Below, one piece after another: positions 16,550 through 25,195 of a stretch of 64,000 nt of DNA. The notes under the pieces are model-generated. The model saw only the letters and a list, made by a program, of their open reading frames with translations, ran no database searches and was not told the DNA's origin. Position numbers and translations under genes: made by a program. Origin of the DNA: Synoicihabitans lomoniglobus (GTDB lineage: Bacteria > Verrucomicrobiota > Verrucomicrobiia > Opitutales > Opitutaceae); the NCBI RefSeq assembly GCF_029023725.1, contig NZ_CP119075.1, forward strand, positions 2,227,501 to 2,291,500, given 5' to 3'. The first letter of the stretch is position 1. Each line of letters begins with the position of its first letter.

Positions 16550-17604
16550 AGGCGAAAGCCCGAGCGAGCTCGCGGCCTTCGGGCGAGGATGAAACCGGCC
16601 AAGGTAAGGCGTGCTCGCCGAGCGCGCGGTTGCAGTGTGCTGGGTTGCTGATTGCCACCTCAATGGGTGCGGCGGTTTCGGCGAAACCGCCCTACCTCGG
16701 AGGGCGAAACGATGTGGCAGATGCTATCGCGAGCAAGCTCGCTCCTACGCCAGATATGGTCGGTAGGTTGCCGACGAGAAACGCATCGGCCACCCATCAC
16801 CGTAGGCCGCCTGCTTGCAGGCGCTTCGCTGAGTGGCGGGACTGCCGGGCCCATCGGAAAGCGCGAGCAAGCTCGCGGCCTACGGACGAGGGGGAAACCG
16901 GCCAAGGTAGGGCGTGCTCGCCGTGGTGGCGTGGCAGTGTGCTGGGGTGCTCGTTGCCACCTCAATGGGTGCGGCGGTTTCGGCGAAACCGCCCTACCTC
17001 GGAGGGCGAAACGATGAGGCAGATGCTTTCGCGAGCAAGCTCGCTCCTACGCCAGATATGGGCCGTAGGTTGCCCACGAGAAAAACATCGGTGATCCACC
17101 ACCGTAGGCCGCCTGCTTGCAGGCGCTTCGCTGAGTTGCGGGACTGCCGGGCCCATCGGAAAGCGCGAGCAAGCTCGCGGCCTACGGACGAGGGGGAAAC
17201 CGGCCAAGGTAGGGCGTGCTCGCCGAGCGCGCGGTGGCAGTGTGCTGGGGTGCTCGTTGCCTCCTCAATGGGTGCGGCGGTTTCGGCGAAACCGCCCTAC
17301 CTCGGAGGGCGAAACGATGAGGCAGATGCTATCGCGAGCAAGCTCGCTCCTACCCCAGATATGGGCCGTAGGTTGCCCACGAGAAATGCGTCGGTGATCC
17401 ATCACCGTAGGCCGCCTGCTTGCAGGCGCTTCGCTGAGTTGCGGGACTGCCGGGCCCACCGGAAAGCGCGAGCGAGCTCGCGGCCTACGGAAGAGGATGA
17501 AACCGGCCAAGGTAGGGCGTGCTCGCCGAGTGCGCGATGGCAGTGTGCTGGGGTGCTCGTTGCCTCCTCAATGCGTGCAGCGGTTTCGGCGAAACCGCCC
17601 TACC
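16550..17604. repeat. Tandem array of REP-like palindromes, 303-base period
   Basis: Three full units (about 16554-16857, 16858-17160, 17161-17463; 303-304 bases each) and a partial fourth (17464-17604) at roughly 90 percent identity by eye. Each unit holds several short palindromes, most beginning on one strand with GTAGG: GCGAGC-AA-GCTCGC ending CTCCTAC (16726-16748, 17028-17050, 17331-17353), GCGAGCAAGCTCGCGGCCTACGG, GTAGGCCGCCTGCTTGCAGGC, and GCGGTTTCGGCGAAACCGC followed by CCTAC. The GTAG head next to a hairpin is the hallmark of REP sequences moved by RAYT transposases (established knowledge). No transposase is in the window. Long open frames across the array are by-products of the 303-base (101-codon) period. 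Confidence 0.85.
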
Positions 17605-17765
17605 CCTAAAACCATGGTTGTGGGCTTTCGCGGCGAACACTTGATATTGATCTCGGTAGTGTCTGGGGCGATCTCGTGAGTCTTTCTCTTCCCCTTTATC
17701 GTCACCTCGGCTGTGCAGATCGCGCCAGGGCGTGCGGCGAGAAAGACAACGAATATCGGGAACAT
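17568..17765 (-). pseudogene. Possible gene remnant running into the REP array
   Basis: Reading leftward from an ATG at 17765, 28 bases after the AraC gene stop, a frame of about 50 codons starts with a hydrophobic leader (MFPIFVVFLAARPGAIC) and then continues into the repeat array, where it ends. The unique part could be the 5' remnant of a small exported protein gene cut by the array. There is no homologue I recognise, and it may be chance. The rest of 17605-17793 holds nothing else that I can identify. Confidence 0.15.
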
Positions 17766-17793
17766 GGTTGCCGACCGATTTGGTGGGTTCGCA

Positions 17794-18630
17794 TCACGTT
17801 GCTTCCTCGCGCAACCATTCCCGGGGGGGCTTGCCGTGACGTCCGCGGAACAGGCGATAGAAATGAGAGAGGTCCTCGAATCCCGATGAAAACGCTGCGC
17901 CGATCACGCTGTATTGGCCCGAGCGCATGAGGCGCTCCGCATGGGCCAAACGCAGTCGGTTGAGAAACTCCACAAAGGTCACCCCGGTCAGTTCCCGAAA
18001 GCGTTGCGTGAATTGCCGCCGCGACAGTCCCACCCACTCGGCCGCCCGATCAATCGTCCAGCCCTCGAAAAACGTCTCCTCCATTTCCCCCCGAATCATC
18101 TCGAGGCGATCCGCCGTGGTATTGGTGCGTGATTTCGGCAAACAGCGGTCAGCCATCAACAGCATCTCCAACGTCAGAATCCGCACGGCCACCCCACCAC
18201 CGAGTCGCTGCAAGGTCTGTTCGAGAATGGCCTGCCGCCATCGCTTCACGATCGGCCCCGCTTGATCGCCGCGAAAGTGCGTGGCACCGACCTCACGCCG
18301 CACGAGCCGCGCCCACAAGGCGGCCAGATCGGCATCGTCGGCCACGAAGGCGGTGCCCACTCCGAGGAGCAGCAGCACCGAGGGCTCGATATCGACCAGA
18401 TTGTGCAGCTCGCCCGCCGGCACGACCAGCAACGTGCCCGCATCCGCCTGCCACGAGACCAGCCGTTTGCGGCCGGTCAAACGTAGCTCCACCACCCCGC
18501 GTTGCACGAACAATACCTTGTGAAACGCATCCGCGCGATCGGTCATATGAAAATCCGCCGCGTGCACGCTTTCGGCAAAAATCGCCCCATGCACGGGCAC
18601 ATCGATCTCAAGCGGTTGCGAGGTAATCAC
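17794..18630 (-). CDS. AraC-family transcriptional regulator
   Basis: A regulator with an N-terminal cupin-like effector domain (FAESVHAADFHMTDRADAFHKVLFVQRG, then LLVVPAGELHNLVD) and a C-terminal pair of helix-turn-helix motifs (TIDRAAEWVGLSRRQFTQRFRELTG and SVIGAAFSSGFEDLSHFYRLFRGRHG), ending PPREWLREE. The GTG at 18630 gives 278 residues and leaves 113 bases to the divergent UroD-family gene; an ATG at 18732 would leave only 11 bases. It probably controls the divergent UroD-Rieske-glycosidase operon in response to a sugar-like ligand (inference from position). Confidence 0.88.
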   Translation of the reverse strand: MITSQPLEIDVPVHGAIFAESVHAADFHMTDRADAFHKVLFVQRGVVELRLTGRKRLVSWQADAGTLLVVPAGELHNLVDIEPSVLLLLGVGTAFVADDADLAALWARLVRREVGATHFRGDQAGPIVKRWRQAILEQTLQRLGGGVAVRILTLEMLLMADRCLPKSRTNTTADRLEMIRGEMEETFFEGWTIDRAAEWVGLSRRQFTQRFRELTGVTFVEFLNRLRLAHAERLMRSGQYSVIGAAFSSGFEDLSHFYRLFRGRHGKPPREWLREEAT

Positions 18631-18743
18631 GGGGGTAGCCCAAGCTAAACTGCCCAATATGCCAATCAATTCAGCCCGTCCTGCCAAGATTGGTAGGCCC
18701 GCTCCATGGTAAATTATCTCCCGATTCCCCACCCCTGATCATT

Positions 18744-19805
18744 ATGGCTGATACTTTGCGTCCTTCGCTTACCCGTTCCCAAATTGAAGCTGTGCTGCGT
18801 TGCCAGCCCAGTCCGGGAGCCGTCCCCTTCCTCCCCGCCATCTACGAACACAAGGCGTGGTTCATCGGCTCGACGCCGTCAGCGATTGCCCGTGATGCCA
18901 AGTTGCTCACCAAGGCCCTGATCGCCGAGTATGAAGCGCTGCAGCCCGACGCCCTCGCGGTCGGCGTCGATGTTTACAATCTCGAGGCCGAGGCCTGCGG
19001 TTGCAAAGTCACGTTCTACGAGGGCGACGATACTTCGATCCCTGGCATCAGCCCCGGCGACCACGTCATCAAACCCGGGGAAGATCTCGGCAATGCCAAG
19101 ATCCCCAATCCGCTCACCGACGGGCGCATGCCGGTTAATCTGCAGGCGGCCCGCGACGTGCGCAAGGCGCTCGGCGACGACATCTGGCTGCGCGGTGCCA
19201 TCTCAGGTCCCTTCTCCCTGGCCATTTCACTGGTCGGGGCCGAAGCGTTGTTTTTTGCCTGCGTCGACGAACCGGACTGGGTGCACGAGGTGCTCAACTA
19301 CAGCGGTCGCATCATCAAGGCGTTTTCCAAGGGCTACATCGATGCCGGCGCGGAATTGATCATCTTCGATTCGCAGGCATCGCCCGAACTGCTATCGCCC
19401 GCCATGTATGAAGAGTTCGTGCTGCCCGTGACCAAGGACCTCACCAAGTGGGCCACCGCCCAGGGTGTGCGCGACATCCCGTTGATCATCGGGGGCAACA
19501 CCACCCCGATCGCCGAGTTGCTGGTCGAGACCGGTTGCAATAATCTCCTGTGCGACTTCACCGGGGACTTCGACGAATGGTCGGAACTGTGCATCGACCA
19601 TGAGCGCTCCATGCGCCGCAACGTATCGCCGCATCTCATCCAAAAAGGCACGCCCGACGAGATCTATGCCGTCGCGCGCCAGGAATTCGAGAACGGCAAA
19701 GACATGCCCGGGTTCATCCTCGGCACCGCCGTCGTGCCGTTCGGCTCCCCCACCGAAAACATCCTCGCCGTGAAACGCGCCTGCGTGGACCACGCCGCGA
19801 GCTGA
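18744..19805 (+). CDS. Uroporphyrinogen decarboxylase family protein
   Basis: A 353-residue protein of the UroD/MtaA fold. The N-terminus (AIYEHKAWFIGSTPS...) and the middle (AISGPFSLAISLVGAEALFFACVDEPDWVHEVL, IIFDSQASPELLSP, GGNTTPIAELLVETGCNNLLCDF) follow the family pattern. Haem UroD has an Arg-rich substrate site that is not evident here. Members outside haem synthesis are corrinoid methyltransferases or of unknown role, and in Verrucomicrobiota many copies sit in sugar loci. It is the first gene of an operon with a Rieske oxygenase and a glycosidase-like protein. A role in demethylation is a hypothesis only. Confidence 0.8.
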   Translation: MADTLRPSLTRSQIEAVLRCQPSPGAVPFLPAIYEHKAWFIGSTPSAIARDAKLLTKALIAEYEALQPDALAVGVDVYNLEAEACGCKVTFYEGDDTSIPGISPGDHVIKPGEDLGNAKIPNPLTDGRMPVNLQAARDVRKALGDDIWLRGAISGPFSLAISLVGAEALFFACVDEPDWVHEVLNYSGRIIKAFSKGYIDAGAELIIFDSQASPELLSPAMYEEFVLPVTKDLTKWATAQGVRDIPLIIGGNTTPIAELLVETGCNNLLCDFTGDFDEWSELCIDHERSMRRNVSPHLIQKGTPDEIYAVARQEFENGKDMPGFILGTAVVPFGSPTENILAVKRACVDHAAS

Positions 19806-19859
19806 ATCGGGCGTCATCCCCGTCGCTCTCTTTTCCGACTCACCGATTGCCATTCTCTC

Positions 19860-20888
19860 GTGATATTTGACGAAGATTCTCCGTTCCAAGTGCTCCGCCA
19901 AACCTGGCAGCCCGTCGCGCTCACGCGTGATCTTCCCGCCGGGGGCGTCATGGGCTACACCTTGCTCGAACAAGAGCTGGTTATCGCCCGTTTTGAAGAT
20001 GGCACGCTACTCGCCGCCGACGCGGCCTGTCCGCACAAAGGAGCCCGTCTGTCCGCCGGCCGCATCGTCGACGGCTGCCTGATGTGCCCCTACCACGGCT
20101 GGACATTCGGCCCCACGGGTGACTGCAAAAATATCCCGTCTCTGGTGGAGCCCAATCCGCAAAAATGTGCGCTGTCCCACCTCAAAAGTTACGAGGCTCA
20201 GGACCGCTACGGCATGGTCTGGGTAAAACTCGATCCCGCCGGGGATACTCCCCTGCCCGAGGTGCCCGAGTTTGAGAATCCGGCTTGGAGCTATCGGCTC
20301 GGACCGCCGATGAAATTCGCCGCCGGTTTCCGTCGCGAGGTGGAGAACTACCTCGACATGACGCACTTCGCGTTCGCGCACGGCACCACGCTCGGCAAGT
20401 GCGCCGACCCGCGCATTCCCGACATGACCATCACCACGCACGATGATGGTTTTCAGATGGACGCCCCGTTCCCGGCTCTCGAAACGCCGCACGAACAGCC
20501 CGGCAAACTCCAGAGCGCCCACCACCGGCAGCAGCGTTGCCATCTGCCCAACTTCACCACCATCCGCCAGACCTTCACCGACGGTGACGAACGCGTGCTC
20601 GTGCACATCCCGTCGCCCAATACCCGCGAATCCTGCACGGTGTTTTGGTCGCTCGCCATCTCCCCCGGGTTCGACGGCCCGGAGCCCGACGGCCAGATCG
20701 ATTTCGCCATCAAGGTCCTCGATGAGGACCGCGAGATGTGTGAACTGCAGACACCCCGCGAAGTGCCCGTCAACCCCACCCGCGGCGGTTGGGGCGTGCT
20801 TGTCGCTCCCGGCGACACCTTGGCCAACACCTACCAGAAAATGTTCCGGCAATGGCTCCAAAAGCACCTCGATGCTGCCGCGACCTAA
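19860..20888 (+). CDS. Rieske [2Fe-2S] non-haem iron oxygenase, alpha subunit type
   Basis: A 342-residue oxygenase starting at a GTG. The Rieske cluster ligands are Cys57 and His59 (CPHKGARLSAGR) and Cys76 and His79 (CPYHGWTFG). The catalytic iron site is in ENYLDMTHFAFAH, with His169 and His174 and the bridging Asp166 or Asn163. The length and single-subunit form resemble vanillate O-demethylase and related Rieske monooxygenases, which remove methyl groups or hydroxylate rings. A dedicated reductase is not adjacent, so electrons must come from elsewhere. It sits between a UroD-family gene and a glycosidase-like gene, with gaps of 54 and 26 bases. Confidence 0.88.
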   Translation: MIFDEDSPFQVLRQTWQPVALTRDLPAGGVMGYTLLEQELVIARFEDGTLLAADAACPHKGARLSAGRIVDGCLMCPYHGWTFGPTGDCKNIPSLVEPNPQKCALSHLKSYEAQDRYGMVWVKLDPAGDTPLPEVPEFENPAWSYRLGPPMKFAAGFRREVENYLDMTHFAFAHGTTLGKCADPRIPDMTITTHDDGFQMDAPFPALETPHEQPGKLQSAHHRQQRCHLPNFTTIRQTFTDGDERVLVHIPSPNTRESCTVFWSLAISPGFDGPEPDGQIDFAIKVLDEDREMCELQTPREVPVNPTRGGWGVLVAPGDTLANTYQKMFRQWLQKHLDAAAT

Positions 20889-20914
20889 ACCCCGTTTCCC
20901 CGATTTCTTACGCG

Positions 20915-23227
20915 ATGTCTACTCCTGCTTCCCACCCCATCACCATTTCCACCGCCGCCGGTTTGGCGGAGTCCGAAGCAGCGCAAGCGCTGGCCTCGCG
21001 GCTCGGCACCGCCGTCGTTAAAAACGACCAAGCCGGCGGCGGTTTTAATCTCGCCCTCGCCACCCACGGCTGGATCACCCCGCCCGGGTCGGCCGACCTC
21101 AAGCAATGGATCTGGCTGCGTCTTCGCGCCGACGGTTCCGGCGAACTCATTGCGACGCAGGGCTCCTTCCTGTTCACCGGTCTGCGCCTGCTCGAAACCG
21201 GCCTGACCGACGACCTGCGCGCCAAGTTGGACGAGGGCCTGTTGTTGCCGGCATCGTTTTCGATGCACCGTCCGCACTACGATGCCACCCTCACTCAATA
21301 CTGGCGCTCCGCCCGCGGTCTGGATGACGAGGCGCACATGCGGGCCTTGGCCGAGAACGGCTTCACGCACTGCGAAGTCAACGCCCTGCAAGCTCACTTT
21401 CCCTACGAGGAATCCATCGAAGCCGAATACTACCCGCAGTTCTACACCTACTGCGCGGGCTTCAATCACTTTGTCGACAGCGAGCTCACCCGGGGGCTGT
21501 GGCCGAGCCACTACCTCGAGGCCAACCTCAACCGCTTGAAACATCTGGGCAATCTCGCCCGGCGCTACGGTTTGAAACCCGGCGTGCTCATGTTTGAGCC
21601 CCGCACCCTCCCGGAGAAATTTTTCACCAAGTATCCGATGTTGCGCGGGGCCCGCGTCGACCACCCGTTCCGCTCGCGCCTGCCGCGCTACTGCCTGGCT
21701 CAGGATCACCCGATCACCAAGCGCCATTATCGCGAAGTGACGGAGCGTCTGATGGAAGCCGTGCCCGAACTCGACTACATGTCGGTCTGGTCCAACGACA
21801 GCGGCGCCGGCTTCGAACACACCGCGTCCCTCTACGTCGGTCGCAACGGTGGCCCCTACATGATCCGCGAATGGCGCGAACCCGAACAGATCGCCGAAGT
21901 GGCGGGTCAAAGCATCATCGACTACATGGAAAACATTCGCAGCGCCGCCGCGAAGACGAATCCCGACTTCGATGTGATCCTGCGGCTCGAACCCTTCAAG
22001 GTTGAGCACGACGTGATCAAGAGCCGCCTCGGCGGACACCTCGGCTGGGAGGGTCCGTCCATGTTGGTGCACGGCTACGACCTGCCGTATCCGCATCCCA
22101 AATACCCCGAGAACCTCGGGGTGGCGGGTTCGGTGCTGCACCACTGGATGGACGCCAGCGAAGGCCCGGCCCTCGCGGAGTCCCAAGCCCAGGGCGTCGA
22201 CCCGGTGCTCAATTATTCGGCTTCCGGCCTCATGAATCACGAGCCGTTGCTTGGCATGCCGTTCCCGCGGTTGCTCCACGCCAAGATCACGGCGTTGCGC
22301 GAGATCGGCACCAACCGGGCGAGCTGTTTTGGTGGGTTGCCCCATGTGACCGGCGCGCCCTACTGGCCCAATCCCGTCGCAATTCAGGCGGCGCAGTTCA
22401 TGCCGGAGCAATCGATCGACACCATCCTGCTCCAGTATGCGGAGCAATTGGTCGGGAAAGATTTCGCGCCCACCCTCGACGCCGCCTGGCGCGAGTTCGA
22501 GGACGCGCTGATCTGGCAACCCGGCGTGCCGCTCTACACTTTCATCGGCTTTTGCTGGCAGCGGGCGTGGGATCGTCCCTTCGTGCCCGACATCGAGGCG
22601 GTGCCCGCCAAGGACCGCGAATATTACGAACGCTTCGGTTGCTTCCAACACAACAATCCCGGTCTCAACGACCTGGGCAAGGACGTGTTGTTCGATCTCA
22701 TTTCCCAGGAGCAAGGTGCCAAGATGAGCACGGACATGCAGCGCGAGCTGATCCCCCGGCTACGCAAACTCATCGGCTCACTCAATGACACGCTGGGTAA
22801 AATCGGGACGGATTCCACCGACCAGACCGCCGCCGTATTCCGCGATCTGCGCGATCGGGTGCGCGGCTACCTGCACTGGGCGGTGGCCCTGCACAACGTC
22901 TGTGCGTGGTGTGCCAATGTCTACGGTTACCTCGACACCGAGGACGAGGCCGAGCGGAAAACCTTTTTCGACCAACTCCAGGCGACGATCGACCTCGATC
23001 TCGTCAATACGCAGGAGTTGCTCGATCTGATCGAGACCACCGACACCGAATTCATGGTCGTTTCGGAACTCGGCAATCACACCTTCATTTACGGCGAAGA
23101 CCTGCCCGACCTGCTGCGTCGACGCCTCAAACTTACCGCGCAATACCGCCACCATCCCCCGCGAATCGATCGCGAGATCATGTGGCGGCCCGTGCCCGGA
23201 ACGAGTTGGCCCAAAGGTTGGTTATAA
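20915..23227 (+). CDS. Large glycoside-hydrolase-like protein (alpha-glucuronidase-like layout)
   Basis: A 770-residue protein without a signal peptide. Residues 1-110 look like the alpha/beta domain that precedes the barrel in GH20/GH67-type enzymes (paired strands ending in LLETGL). A TIM-barrel part follows: FTHCEVNAL, YGLKPGVLMFEPR, LDYMSVWSNDSGAGFEH, DVILRLEPF. Acidic residues in these strand ends are candidate catalytic groups. The C-terminal third is helical. I do not recognise a specific family with confidence. In the operon it may cleave a decorated or methylated sugar glycoside together with the Rieske oxygenase (inference). The ATG at 20915 is the first after the previous stop. Confidence 0.6.
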   Translation: MSTPASHPITISTAAGLAESEAAQALASRLGTAVVKNDQAGGGFNLALATHGWITPPGSADLKQWIWLRLRADGSGELIATQGSFLFTGLRLLETGLTDDLRAKLDEGLLLPASFSMHRPHYDATLTQYWRSARGLDDEAHMRALAENGFTHCEVNALQAHFPYEESIEAEYYPQFYTYCAGFNHFVDSELTRGLWPSHYLEANLNRLKHLGNLARRYGLKPGVLMFEPRTLPEKFFTKYPMLRGARVDHPFRSRLPRYCLAQDHPITKRHYREVTERLMEAVPELDYMSVWSNDSGAGFEHTASLYVGRNGGPYMIREWREPEQIAEVAGQSIIDYMENIRSAAAKTNPDFDVILRLEPFKVEHDVIKSRLGGHLGWEGPSMLVHGYDLPYPHPKYPENLGVAGSVLHHWMDASEGPALAESQAQGVDPVLNYSASGLMNHEPLLGMPFPRLLHAKITALREIGTNRASCFGGLPHVTGAPYWPNPVAIQAAQFMPEQSIDTILLQYAEQLVGKDFAPTLDAAWREFEDALIWQPGVPLYTFIGFCWQRAWDRPFVPDIEAVPAKDREYYERFGCFQHNNPGLNDLGKDVLFDLISQEQGAKMSTDMQRELIPRLRKLIGSLNDTLGKIGTDSTDQTAAVFRDLRDRVRGYLHWAVALHNVCAWCANVYGYLDTEDEAERKTFFDQLQATIDLDLVNTQELLDLIETTDTEFMVVSELGNHTFIYGEDLPDLLRRRLKLTAQYRHHPPRIDREIMWRPVPGTSWPKGWL

Positions 23228-23271
23228 AGGGGTTTTTAACCAGGGTCCGCCTCAGGGCGCGTGGAGAAAGA

Positions 23272-24123
23272 TCAGGCTCCGCGCGCCTTGCGGCGAAACT
23301 CCGATGGTGTGTCCCCCACGACCTGCCGAAAGGTTTTGGAAAAGTGAAACACGTCACAAAATCCCAATTCCTCCGCCAACGCTTTAAACGAACGATTGCC
23401 CTGATAAATGGCCGCGCAGGCAAAATCTATGCGGCACCGCTGCTGGAACTGACCGGGTGAAACGCCCACCGCCGCCGCGAAACGTTTACGGAAACTTTCG
23501 TAACTCTGGCCCACTTTACGGGCGACCTCCGCCGGGCTCAAAACGGGCGCCCCGGGACGCACGCCCAGCAGAAGTTGGCTCTCCTTCAGCCAGTCATCCG
23601 CCGTCGACCGCTGAGACTCCGCGTGCGTGGCGAGCAAGGCCGTCATGAGATTGAGTAATCGACCAAATATGCGCAAAGCCGACGCGGGATCCTGCGGTGA
23701 ATCCGATTGAAACACGTCTTCGAAGCGACGCTGCCACATACCCAGCGGCTCCGCATGAGTGAGCGGTTGAGATGCATCCAGGATACCCTCCCGACTCCAT
23801 TGCTCCCATTGCGGTCCCTCAAAAACCACATAGATCTGCGTCCAATCCCGGCCCTCGTCCGGTCCGTAGGCGTGCGGCAACTCGGGATGCAACCACAGCA
23901 CATCACCCGCCGATAATGCCCTATGGGTGCCATGGCCGTCGCTGTAAAACCCGTGCTCCAACCGCAGCATGTAAATGAGACTGTATTTTCCCATAACACG
24001 CATCGATTTACGATCGATCCCCGGCACATTGTTCACCAACCCGGCGGCTCTGATCGTATTCGCACCTATGGTAATCGGGCGCGTCAGCCAGGGTTGATTC
24101 TGGAAATGGTCCTTCGGCGGCAT
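23272..24123 (-). CDS. AraC-family transcriptional regulator
   Basis: A 283-residue regulator with an AraC_binding cupin domain (GFYSDGHGTHRALSAGDVLWLHPELPHAYGPDEG at about 55-90) and the two-HTH DNA-binding domain at the C-terminus (SPAEVARKVGQSYESFRKRFAAAVGVSPGQF; NRSFKALAEELGFCDVFHFSKTFRQVVG; TPSEFRRKARG). It is divergent from the phytanoyl-CoA dioxygenase-like gene with a 117-base AT-rich gap, and convergent with the preceding glycosidase-like gene. Regulation of the divergent pair is inferred from position. Confidence 0.9.
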   Translation of the reverse strand: MPPKDHFQNQPWLTRPITIGANTIRAAGLVNNVPGIDRKSMRVMGKYSLIYMLRLEHGFYSDGHGTHRALSAGDVLWLHPELPHAYGPDEGRDWTQIYVVFEGPQWEQWSREGILDASQPLTHAEPLGMWQRRFEDVFQSDSPQDPASALRIFGRLLNLMTALLATHAESQRSTADDWLKESQLLLGVRPGAPVLSPAEVARKVGQSYESFRKRFAAAVGVSPGQFQQRCRIDFACAAIYQGNRSFKALAEELGFCDVFHFSKTFRQVVGDTPSEFRRKARGA

Positions 24124-24240
24124 GGTTTACCAAATTCTACATATCTAATCCCATTTCAACTATGTTCTCCGCGATAAATCAGGGTATCTTAGGACCACGC
24201 TGATTAGCTGAACACCACACCTCCTTTTACCCACACCGAC

Positions 24241-25167
24241 ATGAGCACTCTCGCCCCTGCCATCCCCCAACTGTATTCCTACGGGCACGCCCTCGACATG
24301 GACGACGACAAGGTCGGCCTGCTGCGCGACTCCTCCGATGCCGCCACCGATTTCGAGGAACTGCGCCGCCGTTTCGACGAAGACGGCTACCTTTACATGA
24401 AAGGTTACCTCGGCCGCGACAACGTGTTGAAAGCCCGCGCCGCCATCACCGACCGCCTCGCCGCCACCGGCGCCCTGCATCCCGATCATCCGACCATCGA
24501 CGGCATCGCGGCCCCGGACTACAAAAACGGTTTTCGCCCCGAGCTGACCGAGGGCAATGCAGAGGTGCAAAACCTCCTCTACGGCGATCGCCTCGCCGAT
24601 TTCTACCGCCAATTCTACGGCGAAGACGTGCGCCACTACGACTTCACCTGGCTGCGCGCCATGGGTCCGGGCAAAGGCACCAACCCGCACTGCGACCTGC
24701 CCTACATGGGCCGCGGCACCCACCGCCACATGACGTGCTGGGTGCCCTATGGTGACATCTCCTTCGAACTCGGGGGCCTCGTCGTTCTCGAAGGTTCCAA
24801 CCGCCGCATGGACCTGTTGGAAAACTACGTCTACCGCGACGTCGACGCGTTCTGCGAGAACAAGCCCAAGCAGGTCGAGACCGCCAAGAACGGCGGCTGG
24901 ACCTTCACCGGCACGCTGTCCCACAACCCGCCTTCCGTGCGCAACAAATTCGGCGGCCGCTGGCTCACCACGGAATTTGAAGCCGGTGACTTCATCACCT
25001 TCGGCATGTTCCTCGTGCACGCGTCCCTCGACAACCGCACCGACGACCGGCTCCGCATCTCCAGCGATTGCCGCTACCAACGCGCCTCCGAGCCGATCGA
25101 CGAACGCTGGGTCGGCGCCAAGCCCCCCGGTCACGATCTCGCCGGCAAGCGCGGCCGTATCTGCTAA
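24241..25167 (+). CDS. Phytanoyl-CoA dioxygenase family, Fe(II)/2-oxoglutarate oxygenase
   Basis: A 308-residue PhyH-type oxygenase. The iron facial triad is His150 and Asp152 (NPHCDLPYM) with His260 (LVHASLDN); an Arg about ten residues later (DDRLRIS) would bind 2-oxoglutarate. GYLYMKGYL near residue 50 and LVVLEGSNRRM near 180 are also typical. These enzymes hydroxylate small molecules, and many environmental copies act on unknown substrates. It is followed after 28 bases by a two-domain ferritin-like protein, so two different non-haem iron oxygenase types are co-transcribed. Confidence 0.88.
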   Translation: MSTLAPAIPQLYSYGHALDMDDDKVGLLRDSSDAATDFEELRRRFDEDGYLYMKGYLGRDNVLKARAAITDRLAATGALHPDHPTIDGIAAPDYKNGFRPELTEGNAEVQNLLYGDRLADFYRQFYGEDVRHYDFTWLRAMGPGKGTNPHCDLPYMGRGTHRHMTCWVPYGDISFELGGLVVLEGSNRRMDLLENYVYRDVDAFCENKPKQVETAKNGGWTFTGTLSHNPPSVRNKFGGRWLTTEFEAGDFITFGMFLVHASLDNRTDDRLRISSDCRYQRASEPIDERWVGAKPPGHDLAGKRGRIC

Positions 25168-25195
25168 ACCACTACCACGTTCGCCCCGTTCCGTC

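Noticed and set aside
16550..17604. CRISPR array
   Set aside because: Units are about 303 bases with high identity throughout and no alternation of short repeats with unique spacers; no cas genes are nearby.
16914..17609. Long open frame across the repeat array (about 230 codons) with an internal repeat of 101 residues
   Set aside because: It arises because the DNA repeat period is 303 bases; the composition is Arg/Ala/Pro-rich in all frames and both strands, with no protein-like pattern.
18744..19805. hemE (haem pathway uroporphyrinogen decarboxylase)
   Set aside because: The N-terminal Arg-rich substrate motif of HemE is not visible, and the gene sits in a sugar-type operon under an AraC regulator.
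20885..22714. 609-codon minus-strand frame inside the glycosidase-like gene
   Set aside because: The plus-strand frame has organised barrel-like motifs, operon spacing and continuity; the antisense frame is His/Val/Gly-rich shadow sequence.
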